From NCBI RefSeq assembly GCF_029603155.1, contig NZ_JAPMUA010000001.1, positions 992,001 through 1,056,000 of the forward strand: a stretch of DNA of 64,000 nt, read 5' to 3'. This stretch comes from Galbibacter pacificus. GTDB lineage: Bacteria; Bacteroidota; Bacteroidia; Flavobacteriales; Flavobacteriaceae. Both the position numbers and the translations under genes were made by a program. Positions 16,343 through 25,519 of the stretch are shown here, one piece after another; position 1 is the first letter of the stretch, and each line of letters begins with the position of its first letter. The notes under the pieces are model-generated. The model searched no databases. It was not told the origin of the DNA and saw nothing but the letters and a program-made list of their open reading frames with translations.

Positions 16343-17965
16343 CTATTCATATGCAGTATTTTGAGGGAAATCTTTATTCTGGTTTAGGTCTATTGCCTCT
16401 TGCGGAATAGGCCTTAATATTTTAAGCTCCCCATTGGCTCCAACAAAGTTTCCTTCATCGATTAAATAATGGTACATGGAGGCTCTTTCTACCAATTTTC
16501 CGGTACGTTTTAAATCGAACCAGCGATGGTATTCCCCAAGGAGTTCCCTTGCTCGTTCATCCAGGATATAATCAATATCCATATCGGCGGCCGTTGCGGG
16601 AGTGGCATTGGCTCTTTCCCTAACGGCATTAAGTCTCGCCAAGGCCGTTCCGGCATTTCCGTTTTGAAAATAAGCTTCGGCAGCGATTAAATAGGTGTCT
16701 GCCAATCTGGACAAAATAATATCTCTTGTGCTTCCTCCATTGCTGCTGAAAGGTGATTTAGGGTCGTCAAACTTTTTAACGGGAATGGTTTCGTAATCAA
16801 AATTTCTGTTTTCAGAAGGTACATATTCCCCATATGCATGTATGGTTGTATTTGGATGATCCAAACGGTAAGCAGTAGTATCGGCCGTGGTGCTAGCCCA
16901 TTTAGGCGCATAATAATGCGCTACTTCCAGCCCACTATGATCTTCTACCCTAAAATAATCGTAATATTTTTGGAAAGCTTCCGTCATAAATGTTCCTTCC
17001 CAGCGCTCGTCGCCTTCATCAAACAGGCTAACGGCAAAAGCGGTAGGGCATAGGGTGTATGATCTGTATGGTGCATTATCGGCAACTTCGGCCCCGCCTA
17101 AATACGAGCTGAAATAATAGTTTTGCTTGTTCCCGATATTAGTTGGATCCGAGCTGTTTGATGTTTCATCATATTGAACGGAAAAAATGGTTTCAGCATT
17201 CATTTCATTGCCCGGGGCCCACAATTCTTCAAAAGGAATGGTTAATGCCTGCCCGTTAATGGCATCGTCGGCATAGCTGGCGGCTTTGCTAAAATCGTCG
17301 GAAGCGGCGAAACTTTCGTACCCCCTTGTTAAATGTACCTTGGCAAGCAAATGCTGAACCGCCCTTTTGTTAACATGGCCATCGAATGCCCCGCTACCAA
17401 CCATGGTTAAAGATTCTTCAAGTTCCGAAACTATAAAACTGTAAACTTCTTCGGCAGAGTTCCTGTCGAACGTCAATACCGGGCTGTCGATATAATCGGT
17501 TACCAGTCCAACGCCACCATATGTCTGAACCAATAAAAAATAGGCATTGGCGCGTAAATATTTAACTTCTCCAAGTTGTTGGCTAAGATTAGGTGTTTGT
17601 TCGGTCAAGTCGCTATAATAAATGGCCATATTCGCACTTTGTATGGCTTGATAGCAGGTTGTATACAATTGTCCAACGCCTTGAGAAGAAGACGTTAATT
17701 GGGTATATCGGCTTAATCCCGGCGGTTCTTGGTCACGTCCTTCGGCATAAAGATCTGTACCAGCACTAAACAGCCAAGCATCGCCACCATAAATATCTTT
17801 AAGTTTTGCATAATTGACATTGATTAATGAATTATAACCATTAGCAGTGGTATAAAAGCTGTCGGCAGTAACGTTTGATAGATTTTCTTCTTCTAAATAA
17901 TCATCACAAGAGAAGCATGTGATGCTTATGATTCCTAAACCTAGTAATATATTTTTGATCCTCAT
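16343..17965 (-). CDS. susD: SusD/RagB family outer-membrane glycan-binding lipoprotein (pectin locus)
   Basis: 540 residues with lipobox Cys20 (ISITCFSC), then DDYLEEENLSNVT as usual for SusD starts. TPR-like helices (AMYYSDL/LRANAYFLLVQTYGG) and the C-terminal RagB signature RARELLGEYHRWFDLKRTGKL and LRPIPQEAIDLN are present. SusD proteins form a lid over the SusC barrel and capture oligosaccharides at the cell surface. The gene begins six bases after susC1, and the enzymes behind it suggest pectic oligosaccharides as ligand. Confidence 0.95.
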   Translation of the reverse strand: MRIKNILLGLGIISITCFSCDDYLEEENLSNVTADSFYTTANGYNSLINVNYAKLKDIYGGDAWLFSAGTDLYAEGRDQEPPGLSRYTQLTSSSQGVGQLYTTCYQAIQSANMAIYYSDLTEQTPNLSQQLGEVKYLRANAYFLLVQTYGGVGLVTDYIDSPVLTFDRNSAEEVYSFIVSELEESLTMVGSGAFDGHVNKRAVQHLLAKVHLTRGYESFAASDDFSKAASYADDAINGQALTIPFEELWAPGNEMNAETIFSVQYDETSNSSDPTNIGNKQNYYFSSYLGGAEVADNAPYRSYTLCPTAFAVSLFDEGDERWEGTFMTEAFQKYYDYFRVEDHSGLEVAHYYAPKWASTTADTTAYRLDHPNTTIHAYGEYVPSENRNFDYETIPVKKFDDPKSPFSSNGGSTRDIILSRLADTYLIAAEAYFQNGNAGTALARLNAVRERANATPATAADMDIDYILDERARELLGEYHRWFDLKRTGKLVERASMYHYLIDEGNFVGANGELKILRPIPQEAIDLNQNKDFPQNTAYE

Positions 17966-17971
17966 GATTGA

Positions 17972-20900
17972 TTAAAATTTTAAGTTGATTCCTAACTGAT
18001 ATGTAATAGAGCTTACGCGCCCTACACCTAAACCTGCACCTGCCCATTCCGGGTCGTACCCATCATAATCTGTAAATACAAAAGGATTTATAACGTTTGC
18101 GTATATCCTGAAATATTTAATATTTAATTTTTCAATTAGGTTATTGTTAAATGTATATCCCAATGCAATGTTTTTTACCTTTACAAAGGAAGCGTCCCTG
18201 TAATATCCTACGCCGTCGTCTTTCCAATAGGTCCCCATATTCCTTGGTTGTGGGTAACTATTTGAATATTGCGCGGGAACCCCGGCTTGGTTTTCCGGCA
18301 CGTACCAGTCGATATCCAATTTCTGGCGGCCACGGTCTTCTGTATTGGTGAAATTGGCATGGAAATTACTATAAACATACATACCTTGATTTGTTATTAC
18401 AGAAGCTGAGAGGTCAATATTGCCAACTTGTAGTTTGGTAAATAAACTACCGGACCAATCTGGGTTTGGAGTTCCTAAAAATATACGGTCGTCATTCGGG
18501 CTAATTACCCCATCGTTATTAATATCCCTTACTTTTGCTTCTCCTTCGCTTTGGTTGTATGATGCTGCTTCGGCAACTTCGTCACCTTGCCAAATACCAT
18601 CAAAGTCATAATTATATATTACATCAATGTCTTCTCCTATGAACCATCCATTTCCTACATCGTCTACTTCATCTTGACCATACAATTCTTCAACAGAATT
18701 TTTGTTTTTGGTAAAAGTAAGCGTGGTCGACCATGAAACTTTTTCATTGTCGATTATACGTCCTGTTAAACTGGCTTCCACCCCTGTGTTTTTTACCGAT
18801 CCAACATTGGCATTTATCAATGGCCAACCTGATTCCAATGGAAGGTTTTGTTCCATAATCAAATCATCAGAAAGCCTATCGTAAACATCTACGGTACCGC
18901 TAATACGGTTGTTAAAGAAACCATAGTCCAGACCAAAGTTCATTTCCCTGGTTTTTTCCCAGCCTAATACGGTATTCGCTAATTTACTGGGGAGCCAACC
19001 GTTGGCAGTAGTTCCGTTAAAATCGTAGTACAGTTGCTGGTCCAAGATATTTTGCGTGGAATAGGGGTCCACATTATTATTTCCGGTATAACCGTAACTA
19101 AGTCGTAATTTAAGGTTGGAAATGGTATTCGAATTGTTCAAGAAATTTTCTTCACTTATACGCCATGCAAAAGCTGCCGAGGGGAAGGTATCCCATTTTC
19201 TATCCTGTGCCAATAATGATGAACCGTCCCAACGGTTGGAGAGTGTAATTAAGTACTTGTCTTTATAGCCATAGTTGAGGCGCAGGGCATAAGAGCTTAA
19301 AGTTTGCTTAGAATAAGCCGACCCTAAATTGAAGGTGCTTTGTTCCCCGGAACCAAGATTGTAGAATCCCGTATCGAAAGGCATGTTTCTGGCGCTCTCA
19401 AAAGAACTTTCGCTCCTGCTGTAATATAAACTTTGAAGTGCCAAAAAATTAAAAGCGTGAACATCGTTAAATGTATAATCAATATTAAACTGGTTGTCCC
19501 ATGTGCCGTTAAAATTCTCACTGTTTTCAATAGATGCGGAAGCTTTGTTGTTATTGGAAACCCCGGTGGCCGTCATAGCGCCCCATGACTGTCCTCTTCT
19601 CGAACTGGTATATCCTGCGGAATAGGTTGTTTTAAACGATAACCAATCCAGTATGTTGTACTGAAAATACACATTTCCAATCCCGGTCCATCTTCGTGTT
19701 TCATCAGAAGTATTTCTAATCTCGAGAATTGGGTTGTAGGTACTGGTTTTGTCAATGACCATATTTCCATCTGCATCGGTTAGTTTTCCCGGTAGCGGAA
19801 ACAATCTCGTGCCGTCCAGTTCATAAGGGTTTAAGAAAGGATTTAGCCTAAATGCTTCCTGCATGGCAATATCACTACCATCTTGTTGTTCCGTCATGGC
19901 AACGGTAAAATTGGCACCTAATGAAAATTTATCGTTGATTTTTTTATCGAGCCCCGATTTAAAACTATATTTTTTAAGGGATTCATTTTCAATATTTCCT
20001 GTTTCGTTTTGAAGCCCTATACCTAAATTATACCCCAAACCATCATCGGTCCTTCCGGATACATTTACGTAATTGTTTTGTTGAATACCGGTTTTCAATA
20101 CGGCATCGTACCAATCGAACGTTTCGTTGTTATTGGCCCTTCTCAATAATTCTGAGTTGCGGGTACCAATTACTGCATTGTACAAAGTTTCTGGGGTTAC
20201 ATAGCCATCGGGGCCATCGCTTGCGGTTGCCAGATAAGCCGATTGATGGTAATACCACCATTTTTCACCGCCCATCATTTTAGGAAGCCTTGCTACTTCT
20301 TTTACCCCCATATAACTATCTAGGGAAACTGTAAAATCCGATGGTGCATTGGCGCCACTTTTTGTAGTAACAATTACCACCCCATTAGAACCCCTTGAAC
20401 CATAAATGGCCGTAGAGGATGCATCTTTTAAGATATCCATTCGCTCAATGTCCTCTGGGTTTAAAAAGTTAATATTGCTTGTGGGAACACCATCAACAAC
20501 AAAAAGCGGTCCTGAATTTCCACCCAGGGAATTCTTACCCCTAATAGTAATGTCATACCCGTCGCCAATACGTCCTGTTGATTGCGTAATTTGCACCCCC
20601 GGAACATTACCCTGCATGGCCTCCAGCGGATTGTTCATGCTCCTGTCGGTAAGGGTTTCGGTATCCATACTCCCCACAGCTCCGGTCAGATCGGATTTTT
20701 TCTGGGTACCATATCCAATTACAACTACTTCATCCAACGATTGCGTATCGGGCTCAAGAACAATGTTTATGGATGAAGCTCCATTTAAAGGAATTTCTTG
20801 AGTTTTGAAGCCAATATAGCTAATTATCAGTGTTGCATTTAGACTGGAGACGTTAATGGAATAATTTCCGTCAAAATCGGTTGTGGTTCCATTAGAACTC

Positions 20901-21076
20901 CCTTTTTCAACTACATTAACACCCGGTAAGGGTGTGCCAGTTTCTGTTTCAGTAATACTCCCTGTCACGGTCGTATTTTGCTGTCCAAAACTTAAGCTAC
21001 ATGCCAGCAAGCAAAGAGCTGTTGTAGCTTTTAAAAGCTTTGAAGGTTTTAAACGGTTAATAAAGTTAATTTTCAT
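17972..21076 (-). CDS. susC: SusC/RagA TonB-dependent transporter (pectin locus)
   Basis: 1034 residues: a signal peptide to about residue 31 (SFGQQ), a carboxypeptidase-like beta-sandwich domain at about 35-110 (GSITETETGTPLPGVNVVEK), the SusC signature LDEVVVIGYGTQKKSDLTG near 114-132, the plug (VDGVPTSNINFLNPEDIERM, ILKDASSTAIYGSRGSNGV), and a C-terminal beta barrel ending in Phe. It imports oligosaccharides across the outer membrane with energy from TonB-ExbBD. A promoter and a LacI-type operator lie upstream (21132-21176). Confidence 0.96.
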   Translation of the reverse strand: MKINFINRLKPSKLLKATTALCLLACSLSFGQQNTTVTGSITETETGTPLPGVNVVEKGSSNGTTTDFDGNYSINVSSLNATLIISYIGFKTQEIPLNGASSINIVLEPDTQSLDEVVVIGYGTQKKSDLTGAVGSMDTETLTDRSMNNPLEAMQGNVPGVQITQSTGRIGDGYDITIRGKNSLGGNSGPLFVVDGVPTSNINFLNPEDIERMDILKDASSTAIYGSRGSNGVVIVTTKSGANAPSDFTVSLDSYMGVKEVARLPKMMGGEKWWYYHQSAYLATASDGPDGYVTPETLYNAVIGTRNSELLRRANNNETFDWYDAVLKTGIQQNNYVNVSGRTDDGLGYNLGIGLQNETGNIENESLKKYSFKSGLDKKINDKFSLGANFTVAMTEQQDGSDIAMQEAFRLNPFLNPYELDGTRLFPLPGKLTDADGNMVIDKTSTYNPILEIRNTSDETRRWTGIGNVYFQYNILDWLSFKTTYSAGYTSSRRGQSWGAMTATGVSNNNKASASIENSENFNGTWDNQFNIDYTFNDVHAFNFLALQSLYYSRSESSFESARNMPFDTGFYNLGSGEQSTFNLGSAYSKQTLSSYALRLNYGYKDKYLITLSNRWDGSSLLAQDRKWDTFPSAAFAWRISEENFLNNSNTISNLKLRLSYGYTGNNNVDPYSTQNILDQQLYYDFNGTTANGWLPSKLANTVLGWEKTREMNFGLDYGFFNNRISGTVDVYDRLSDDLIMEQNLPLESGWPLINANVGSVKNTGVEASLTGRIIDNEKVSWSTTLTFTKNKNSVEELYGQDEVDDVGNGWFIGEDIDVIYNYDFDGIWQGDEVAEAASYNQSEGEAKVRDINNDGVISPNDDRIFLGTPNPDWSGSLFTKLQVGNIDLSASVITNQGMYVYSNFHANFTNTEDRGRQKLDIDWYVPENQAGVPAQYSNSYPQPRNMGTYWKDDGVGYYRDASFVKVKNIALGYTFNNNLIEKLNIKYFRIYANVINPFVFTDYDGYDPEWAGAGLGVGRVSSITYQLGINLKF

Positions 21077-21131
21077 AATTGCGTTAGCTTGGTTTTTGTA
21101 ATTTGGTTTAATCTGTTCGTGTTAGTTTTTT

Positions 21132-21176
21132 TGTAATCGATTGCACGAAACTAATGAAATACTACTAAAAAACAAA
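21132..21176 (-). promoter_or_regulatory. susC1 promoter with abutting LacI-type operator
   Basis: On the minus strand TTTG (21176-21173) is followed after 19 bases by TAGTTTCG (21153-21146), one mismatch from TAnnTTTG. The operator TGTAATCGATTGCA (plus-strand reading, 21132-21145) begins directly after the -7 box and would cover the transcription start, as for a repressor. It differs at one base from the perfect palindrome before kduI. Confidence 0.65.
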
Positions 21177-21317
21177 TTTTTTATCAAAAAAAATGATAAA
21201 TCGGTAATATAAAACCTTCAATTTTAACAAAATAGTATTACATTAGCATATATTTTATGGATTAAGGGGTGCTACATCCCTTAATTATAGAGCTTTTGAC
21301 CCTTTTATAGTTTAATT

Positions 21318-21331
21318 TGTAATCGATAACA
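21318..21331. promoter_or_regulatory. LacI-type operator before lacI
   Basis: TGTAATCGATAACA matches the kduI palindrome TGTAATCGATTACA at 13 of 14 bases. It lies 80 bases before the regulator start and upstream of its -7 box, suggesting autoregulation or cooperative looping with the site at 21132. Confidence 0.6.
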
Positions 21332-21360
21332 TAAAAATTAGCACTATAAACCAAAATAGT

Positions 21361-21368
21361 TACATTTG
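21361..21368 (+). promoter_or_regulatory. -7 box of the regulator gene
   Basis: TACATTTG is a perfect match to TAnnTTTG and lies 29 bases before the ATG at 21398. A weak TTAG at 21338-21341 could act as -33, giving a spacer of 19. Confidence 0.5.
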
Positions 21369-21397
21369 TAAGCTATTATCTATTAAAGGATAACAGA

Positions 21398-22411
21398 ATG
21401 AGTGAAAAAACTACCATTTACGATATAGCCAAGGCACTAAACATTACAGCTGCTACGGTTTCCAGGGCACTTAATAATAACCCGAAAATTAGTGCCGCTA
21501 CAAAAAAACTGGTCATGGAAACTGCGGCTAAGATGAATTACAAACAAAATAGGCTTGCACTGGCTCTTAAAAGCGGTAAGAGCAATAACGTTGGCGTTAT
21601 TGTTCCTTATATTGATAGAAATTTCTTCTCGGCAATTATAAGGGGCATTGAAGAAGAATTGTACCCGTTGGGCTATCATGTCATTATATGTCAAACGCAC
21701 GAGCAGGAAAGCACCGAAATCGATAATATCAATGCATTGCTCAATGCACAGGTTGACGGTATTTTAATGTCGGTTTCCAAGTTAACCACGCAAACGGACC
21801 ATTTTGAATACGTATTGGAAAAGAATGTGCCCTTGGTATTTTTTGACCGTAAAAAAGATTTAAAAGGTGTAAGTACCGTAACCATTGACGATTTTGAGGG
21901 CGGATACAGGGCAACCAAGCACCTAATTGACCAAGGCTGTAAACGCATTGCTCATTTATCGGGGGACTGGAGCCTAGAGATTTATAAAAATAGGTACGAA
22001 GGTTACAAGAAAGCATTGACCGATCATGGCATTGCCCTTAAAAAGGAATATGTAATTAAAACAAAAAGCGATATCCGGGCCGGTCAAAAGGCTTCAGAAA
22101 AGTTATTGATGCTCCCGGAACCACCCGATGCTATTTTCTCCTCCAGTGATTACGTGGCTTTGGGGGCCATTCAGCAGTTAAAGAAACATGGAATTAAAAT
22201 TCCCACCGAATTTTGTGTGGTGGGCTTCAGTAACGAGCCTTTCACCAAATTTTTAGAACTTTCCATGACAACGGTCGATCAATCGCCGGTGGAAATGGGC
22301 AAAATGGCTGCCAAGGTTTTTCTGGAGCAAGTAAAAGACTCGAACGTTAAAATAGAAAAAAAAGTGGTGCTTTCGCCCACTTTAAAAATAAGGATGTCTT
22401 CGGTTAAATAA
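21398..22411 (+). CDS. LacI/GalR family regulator of pectin and hexuronate genes
   Basis: The 337-residue protein begins with a LacI-type helix-turn-helix and hinge (residues 5-58: IYDIAKALNITAATVSRALN, NRLALALKSGKSN). A periplasmic-binding-protein-like effector domain follows (VGVIVPYIDRNFFSAIIRGIEEEL, VPLVFFDR, DAIFSSSDYVALGA). It is divergent from susC1 and tail-to-tail with uxaA, six bases apart. From this position, and from the shared palindrome at susC1, lacI itself and kduI, I infer that it controls both units, with a uronate or keto-deoxy sugar as effector. Most such proteins repress, but activation cannot be excluded. Confidence 0.88.
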   Translation: MSEKTTIYDIAKALNITAATVSRALNNNPKISAATKKLVMETAAKMNYKQNRLALALKSGKSNNVGVIVPYIDRNFFSAIIRGIEEELYPLGYHVIICQTHEQESTEIDNINALLNAQVDGILMSVSKLTTQTDHFEYVLEKNVPLVFFDRKKDLKGVSTVTIDDFEGGYRATKHLIDQGCKRIAHLSGDWSLEIYKNRYEGYKKALTDHGIALKKEYVIKTKSDIRAGQKASEKLLMLPEPPDAIFSSSDYVALGAIQQLKKHGIKIPTEFCVVGFSNEPFTKFLELSMTTVDQSPVEMGKMAAKVFLEQVKDSNVKIEKKVVLSPTLKIRMSSVK

Positions 22412-22417
22412 TGATGA

Positions 22418-24031
22418 TTACAGGGAAACACCTCTTTTCCAAGGGATAAAATCGTTTTGATTTAATGCCATGGCTTTCGACTTTTTCCCGCTAGCTATTT
22501 CTATGATATATTCCAATAGGATGCCTGCCATTTCTTCGATGGTTTTTTCGCCACGGATGATGGCCCCGGTATCGATATCGATTATATCGGGCATTTTTGA
22601 GGCGAGCTCGCTATTTGAAGCCACTTTTATTACCGGCGTTATCGGGTTCCCGGTCGGGGTTCCCAGACCTGTGGTAAACAATATAATATTGGCTCCAGAA
22701 CCGGCCATGGCGGTGGTGCTTTCTACATCATTTCCGGGTGTGCACAGGAGGTTTAACCCTGGTTTGGTGGCATATTCGGTATAATCCAGAACATCGGTAA
22801 TGGGAGAGGTGCCTCCTTTTTTGGCGGCCCCTGCCGATTTCATGGCATCGGTTATGAGTCCGTCTTTAATATTTCCGGGCGAAGGGTTCATATCGAAGCC
22901 CGATCCCGCGTCTACAACAGATTTTTCGAAATCTTTCATAAGCTTCAAAAAGCGTTCTGCTTGGGAGTCGTCGATGCAACGGTTTACCAATTCTTGCTCC
23001 ACGCCACAGAGCTCCGGGAATTCTGATAAAATTGCTGTTCCTTTTAAAGCGGCCAGAATGTCTGAAACATGACCAAGGGTCGGGTTGGCGGAAATACCTG
23101 AAAACCCGTCGGAACCCCCACATTCCAGTCCTATTTTAAGTTTAGAAAGAGGCGCAGGTTTACGTACTATTTTATTGGCCTTTTTTATTTCCTCAAAAGA
23201 TTCTTCAATAATGGTATTGAGCATGTTTTCAATGGTTCCCATTTGTTGTTGCTCATAGATTAAAATAGGCTTTTCGTTATCCGGGGAAACTTCATTTAAG
23301 GCATCTTTAAAAATCTTGATCTGCAAATTCTGGCAACCAAGGCTCAATACCGTGGCCCCGGCTACATTTGGGTTGTTAACATAGCCGGCCAAAAGCCTTG
23401 CCAATGTTTCCGAGTCTTGGCGGATACCACCGCAGCCTCCTTGATGCGTAATAAATTTTACTTCAACGTTGTTAAAAACGGGGACTTGCCCTGAAGTGGT
23501 TTCTTCTTGACCGGCACCTTCCTTTTTATTGATAAGGGACCGAAGTAACAATCGGTGTTTGTTGATGTCTTCATTTAAAAGCTCTTTTTCGAAAACTTCT
23601 TTTAGGACTTCAATATTTCTATTTTCGCAAAATACCAAAGGAAAAAACAGCCAGACATTACGGGTACCTACCTGCCCGTCTTTACGATGGTAGCCGGAAA
23701 AAGTCTTGTTTTCCCATTTTTTTACATCGGGTGCTTCCCAATTGTAGGTGGCGGTTTTTCCAGATACCTTTTCACTTTGGTGTTTTACGTTTTCGGTGGT
23801 GATAACGTCTCCCTTTTCTATGTTTTGGCCTGCACTGCCTACCAACACACCGTACATAATGATACGGTCCCCGGGATTAAAAGCTTGCAGCGCAATTTTA
23901 TGTTTGGCCTTTACGTTGGTGGTTGGTATAACGTTTTCACCTTCAAAGGTAATGGAATCTCCGGCCGATAGGTTTTTTAGTGCAACGGCCACATTATCTG
24001 AAGGGTGTACCTTAATTAACTTCTTTTCCAT
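22418..24031 (-). CDS. uxaA: altronate dehydratase
   Basis: The 537-residue enzyme has an N-terminal SAF domain (about 1-95; AVALKNLSAGDSI, GDVITTENVKH) fused to the large C-terminal domain with GYHRKDGQVGTRN, THQGGCGG, LGLECGGSDGFSG and NPSPGNIKDGLIT. It dehydrates D-altronate to 2-keto-3-deoxy-D-gluconate, the last unique step of the galacturonate branch. It needs iron, and conserved Cys and His are visible. It is the last gene of the hexuronate operon, 11 bases after uxaB. Confidence 0.93.
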   Translation of the reverse strand: MEKKLIKVHPSDNVAVALKNLSAGDSITFEGENVIPTTNVKAKHKIALQAFNPGDRIIMYGVLVGSAGQNIEKGDVITTENVKHQSEKVSGKTATYNWEAPDVKKWENKTFSGYHRKDGQVGTRNVWLFFPLVFCENRNIEVLKEVFEKELLNEDINKHRLLLRSLINKKEGAGQEETTSGQVPVFNNVEVKFITHQGGCGGIRQDSETLARLLAGYVNNPNVAGATVLSLGCQNLQIKIFKDALNEVSPDNEKPILIYEQQQMGTIENMLNTIIEESFEEIKKANKIVRKPAPLSKLKIGLECGGSDGFSGISANPTLGHVSDILAALKGTAILSEFPELCGVEQELVNRCIDDSQAERFLKLMKDFEKSVVDAGSGFDMNPSPGNIKDGLITDAMKSAGAAKKGGTSPITDVLDYTEYATKPGLNLLCTPGNDVESTTAMAGSGANIILFTTGLGTPTGNPITPVIKVASNSELASKMPDIIDIDTGAIIRGEKTIEEMAGILLEYIIEIASGKKSKAMALNQNDFIPWKRGVSL

Positions 24032-24042
24032 AACTCATCATT

Positions 24043-25497
24043 TTAAACATTCTGAAGATAGGCCTTAAAGTTTTCAAAGCCTTTTTCAACACCGTGGCCT
24101 TCAATTTCCTTTAGGGCCATTGTTATCGCTTGTTTAAGTCCGTTTATATTGCTTAAGTCTTCATCCCAGAACAAAGTTTCTGAAAGAATGGTTTCAGAAA
24201 TGGTTTCCATGGAATTTACAGTCCAAACATCCTTAAATTTATTTACAATGCTTTTGTCGTCATGGACCGGGAGTAGCTTACCGTTCCATTCGCCTTTGTA
24301 AAACCGTATTAGGCATGCCAGTGCAAAAGTTAGGTGAGGAGGAGGGGTTTTGTTTATTTCAATATAGCCTTTTAGGCTTGGCAATACCCTTACCTTGAAT
24401 TTTGATATTGAATTTAGGGCAATGCTGGAAAGTTGATGTTTAATAAACGGATTCCTAAAGCGGTCCAATATATCATTTGCAAAATTTTGCAGTTCTTTTT
24501 TGTCCATGTTCAGGGTTGGGATAATTTCGTTAAAAACCGCTTTTTGAACAAAATCCCCCGTAAAACCATTATCTATGGTCTCTTTTACGGTTTCATTCCC
24601 ATAGAGTAAAGAAAACGGGACCATGGTGGTATGGGCACCATTGAGTATCCTTACCTTTCGGGTGCGGTATGGTTGCATGTTTTTTACAACCAGTACATTT
24701 AACCCTGTTTTGCCAAAAGGAAGTTTTTCTTTGAGATTCTCATCCCCTTCAATTACCCAGAGGAAGAATTTTTCGGCTGAAACGATTAAATCATCTTCAT
24801 AATCGAGTTCTTTGCGGTATGTTTCAATATCATCCTTTGGATATCCGGGAACAATTCTATCTACCAAAGTATTATGAAAAGTATTGTGGTTTAGCAACCA
24901 GTTTTTAAAGGCATGGTCGAGTTCCCAAAGGTCGATATATTTTAAAATAATTTCTTTTAAGGTATCTGCATTGTAATTTATCAATTCGCACGGGATGATG
25001 GTCAGCCCTTTGTTTGGGCTTCCTTGGAAATAATTGTAGCGTTCCAACAACAAGCGAGTTAGTTTTGCCGGAAAGGAAGCAGGAGGCTGCATGTTTGGGG
25101 TATCGTTTGGATTAAAAGCAATACCGGCTTCAGTGGTATTGGAAATGATAAACTCCAATTCTTCTTCCTTGGCCAAGTCTAAATACTCTTGAAAGTGAGT
25201 GTACGGGTCAATTCCCCGAACAATGCTGGTAATCAATTCTTTTTCCTGAACCTCTTCGCCTTGATAAAGACCTTTCATAAAAAGGGTATACAATCCATCT
25301 TGCTCATTTAGTTTGGCTACCATGCCTCCGGCCAATGGTTGAACCACGGCCACTCCGGCATTGAAATTGCATTTTTGGTTAAGGGTATGAACGGCATAAT
25401 CTACAAAAGCCCTTAAAAAGTTCCCTTCGCCAAACTGGACAATCTTGACAGGAGGTTTTGTTTGGTGGGTTTTAATGTTTCTATTTAATTTTTTCAT
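24043..25497 (-). CDS. uxaB: tagaturonate reductase (altronate oxidoreductase)
   Basis: 484 residues of the mannitol dehydrogenase family: an N-terminal Rossmann part (KIVQFGEGNFLRAFVDYAV) and the family motif KVRILNGAHTTMVPF, carrying the catalytic Lys, Asn and His. It reduces D-tagaturonate to D-altronate with NADH. The downstream uxaA and upstream uxaC in the same operon fix the choice of UxaB over mannitol dehydrogenase or UxuB. Confidence 0.92.
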   Translation of the reverse strand: MKKLNRNIKTHQTKPPVKIVQFGEGNFLRAFVDYAVHTLNQKCNFNAGVAVVQPLAGGMVAKLNEQDGLYTLFMKGLYQGEEVQEKELITSIVRGIDPYTHFQEYLDLAKEEELEFIISNTTEAGIAFNPNDTPNMQPPASFPAKLTRLLLERYNYFQGSPNKGLTIIPCELINYNADTLKEIILKYIDLWELDHAFKNWLLNHNTFHNTLVDRIVPGYPKDDIETYRKELDYEDDLIVSAEKFFLWVIEGDENLKEKLPFGKTGLNVLVVKNMQPYRTRKVRILNGAHTTMVPFSLLYGNETVKETIDNGFTGDFVQKAVFNEIIPTLNMDKKELQNFANDILDRFRNPFIKHQLSSIALNSISKFKVRVLPSLKGYIEINKTPPPHLTFALACLIRFYKGEWNGKLLPVHDDKSIVNKFKDVWTVNSMETISETILSETLFWDEDLSNINGLKQAITMALKEIEGHGVEKGFENFKAYLQNV

Positions 25498-25519
25498 TTT
25501 TATAGCGTAGCATTTTTAT

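Larger units (their letters stand above)
21077..21397. other. divergent control region between susC1 and lacI
   Basis: This 321-base gap holds two copies of one operator sequence (21132-21145 and 21318-21331), a leftward promoter for susC1 and a -7 box for the regulator gene. The middle is AT-rich. I see no open frame or other repeat. Confidence 0.7.
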
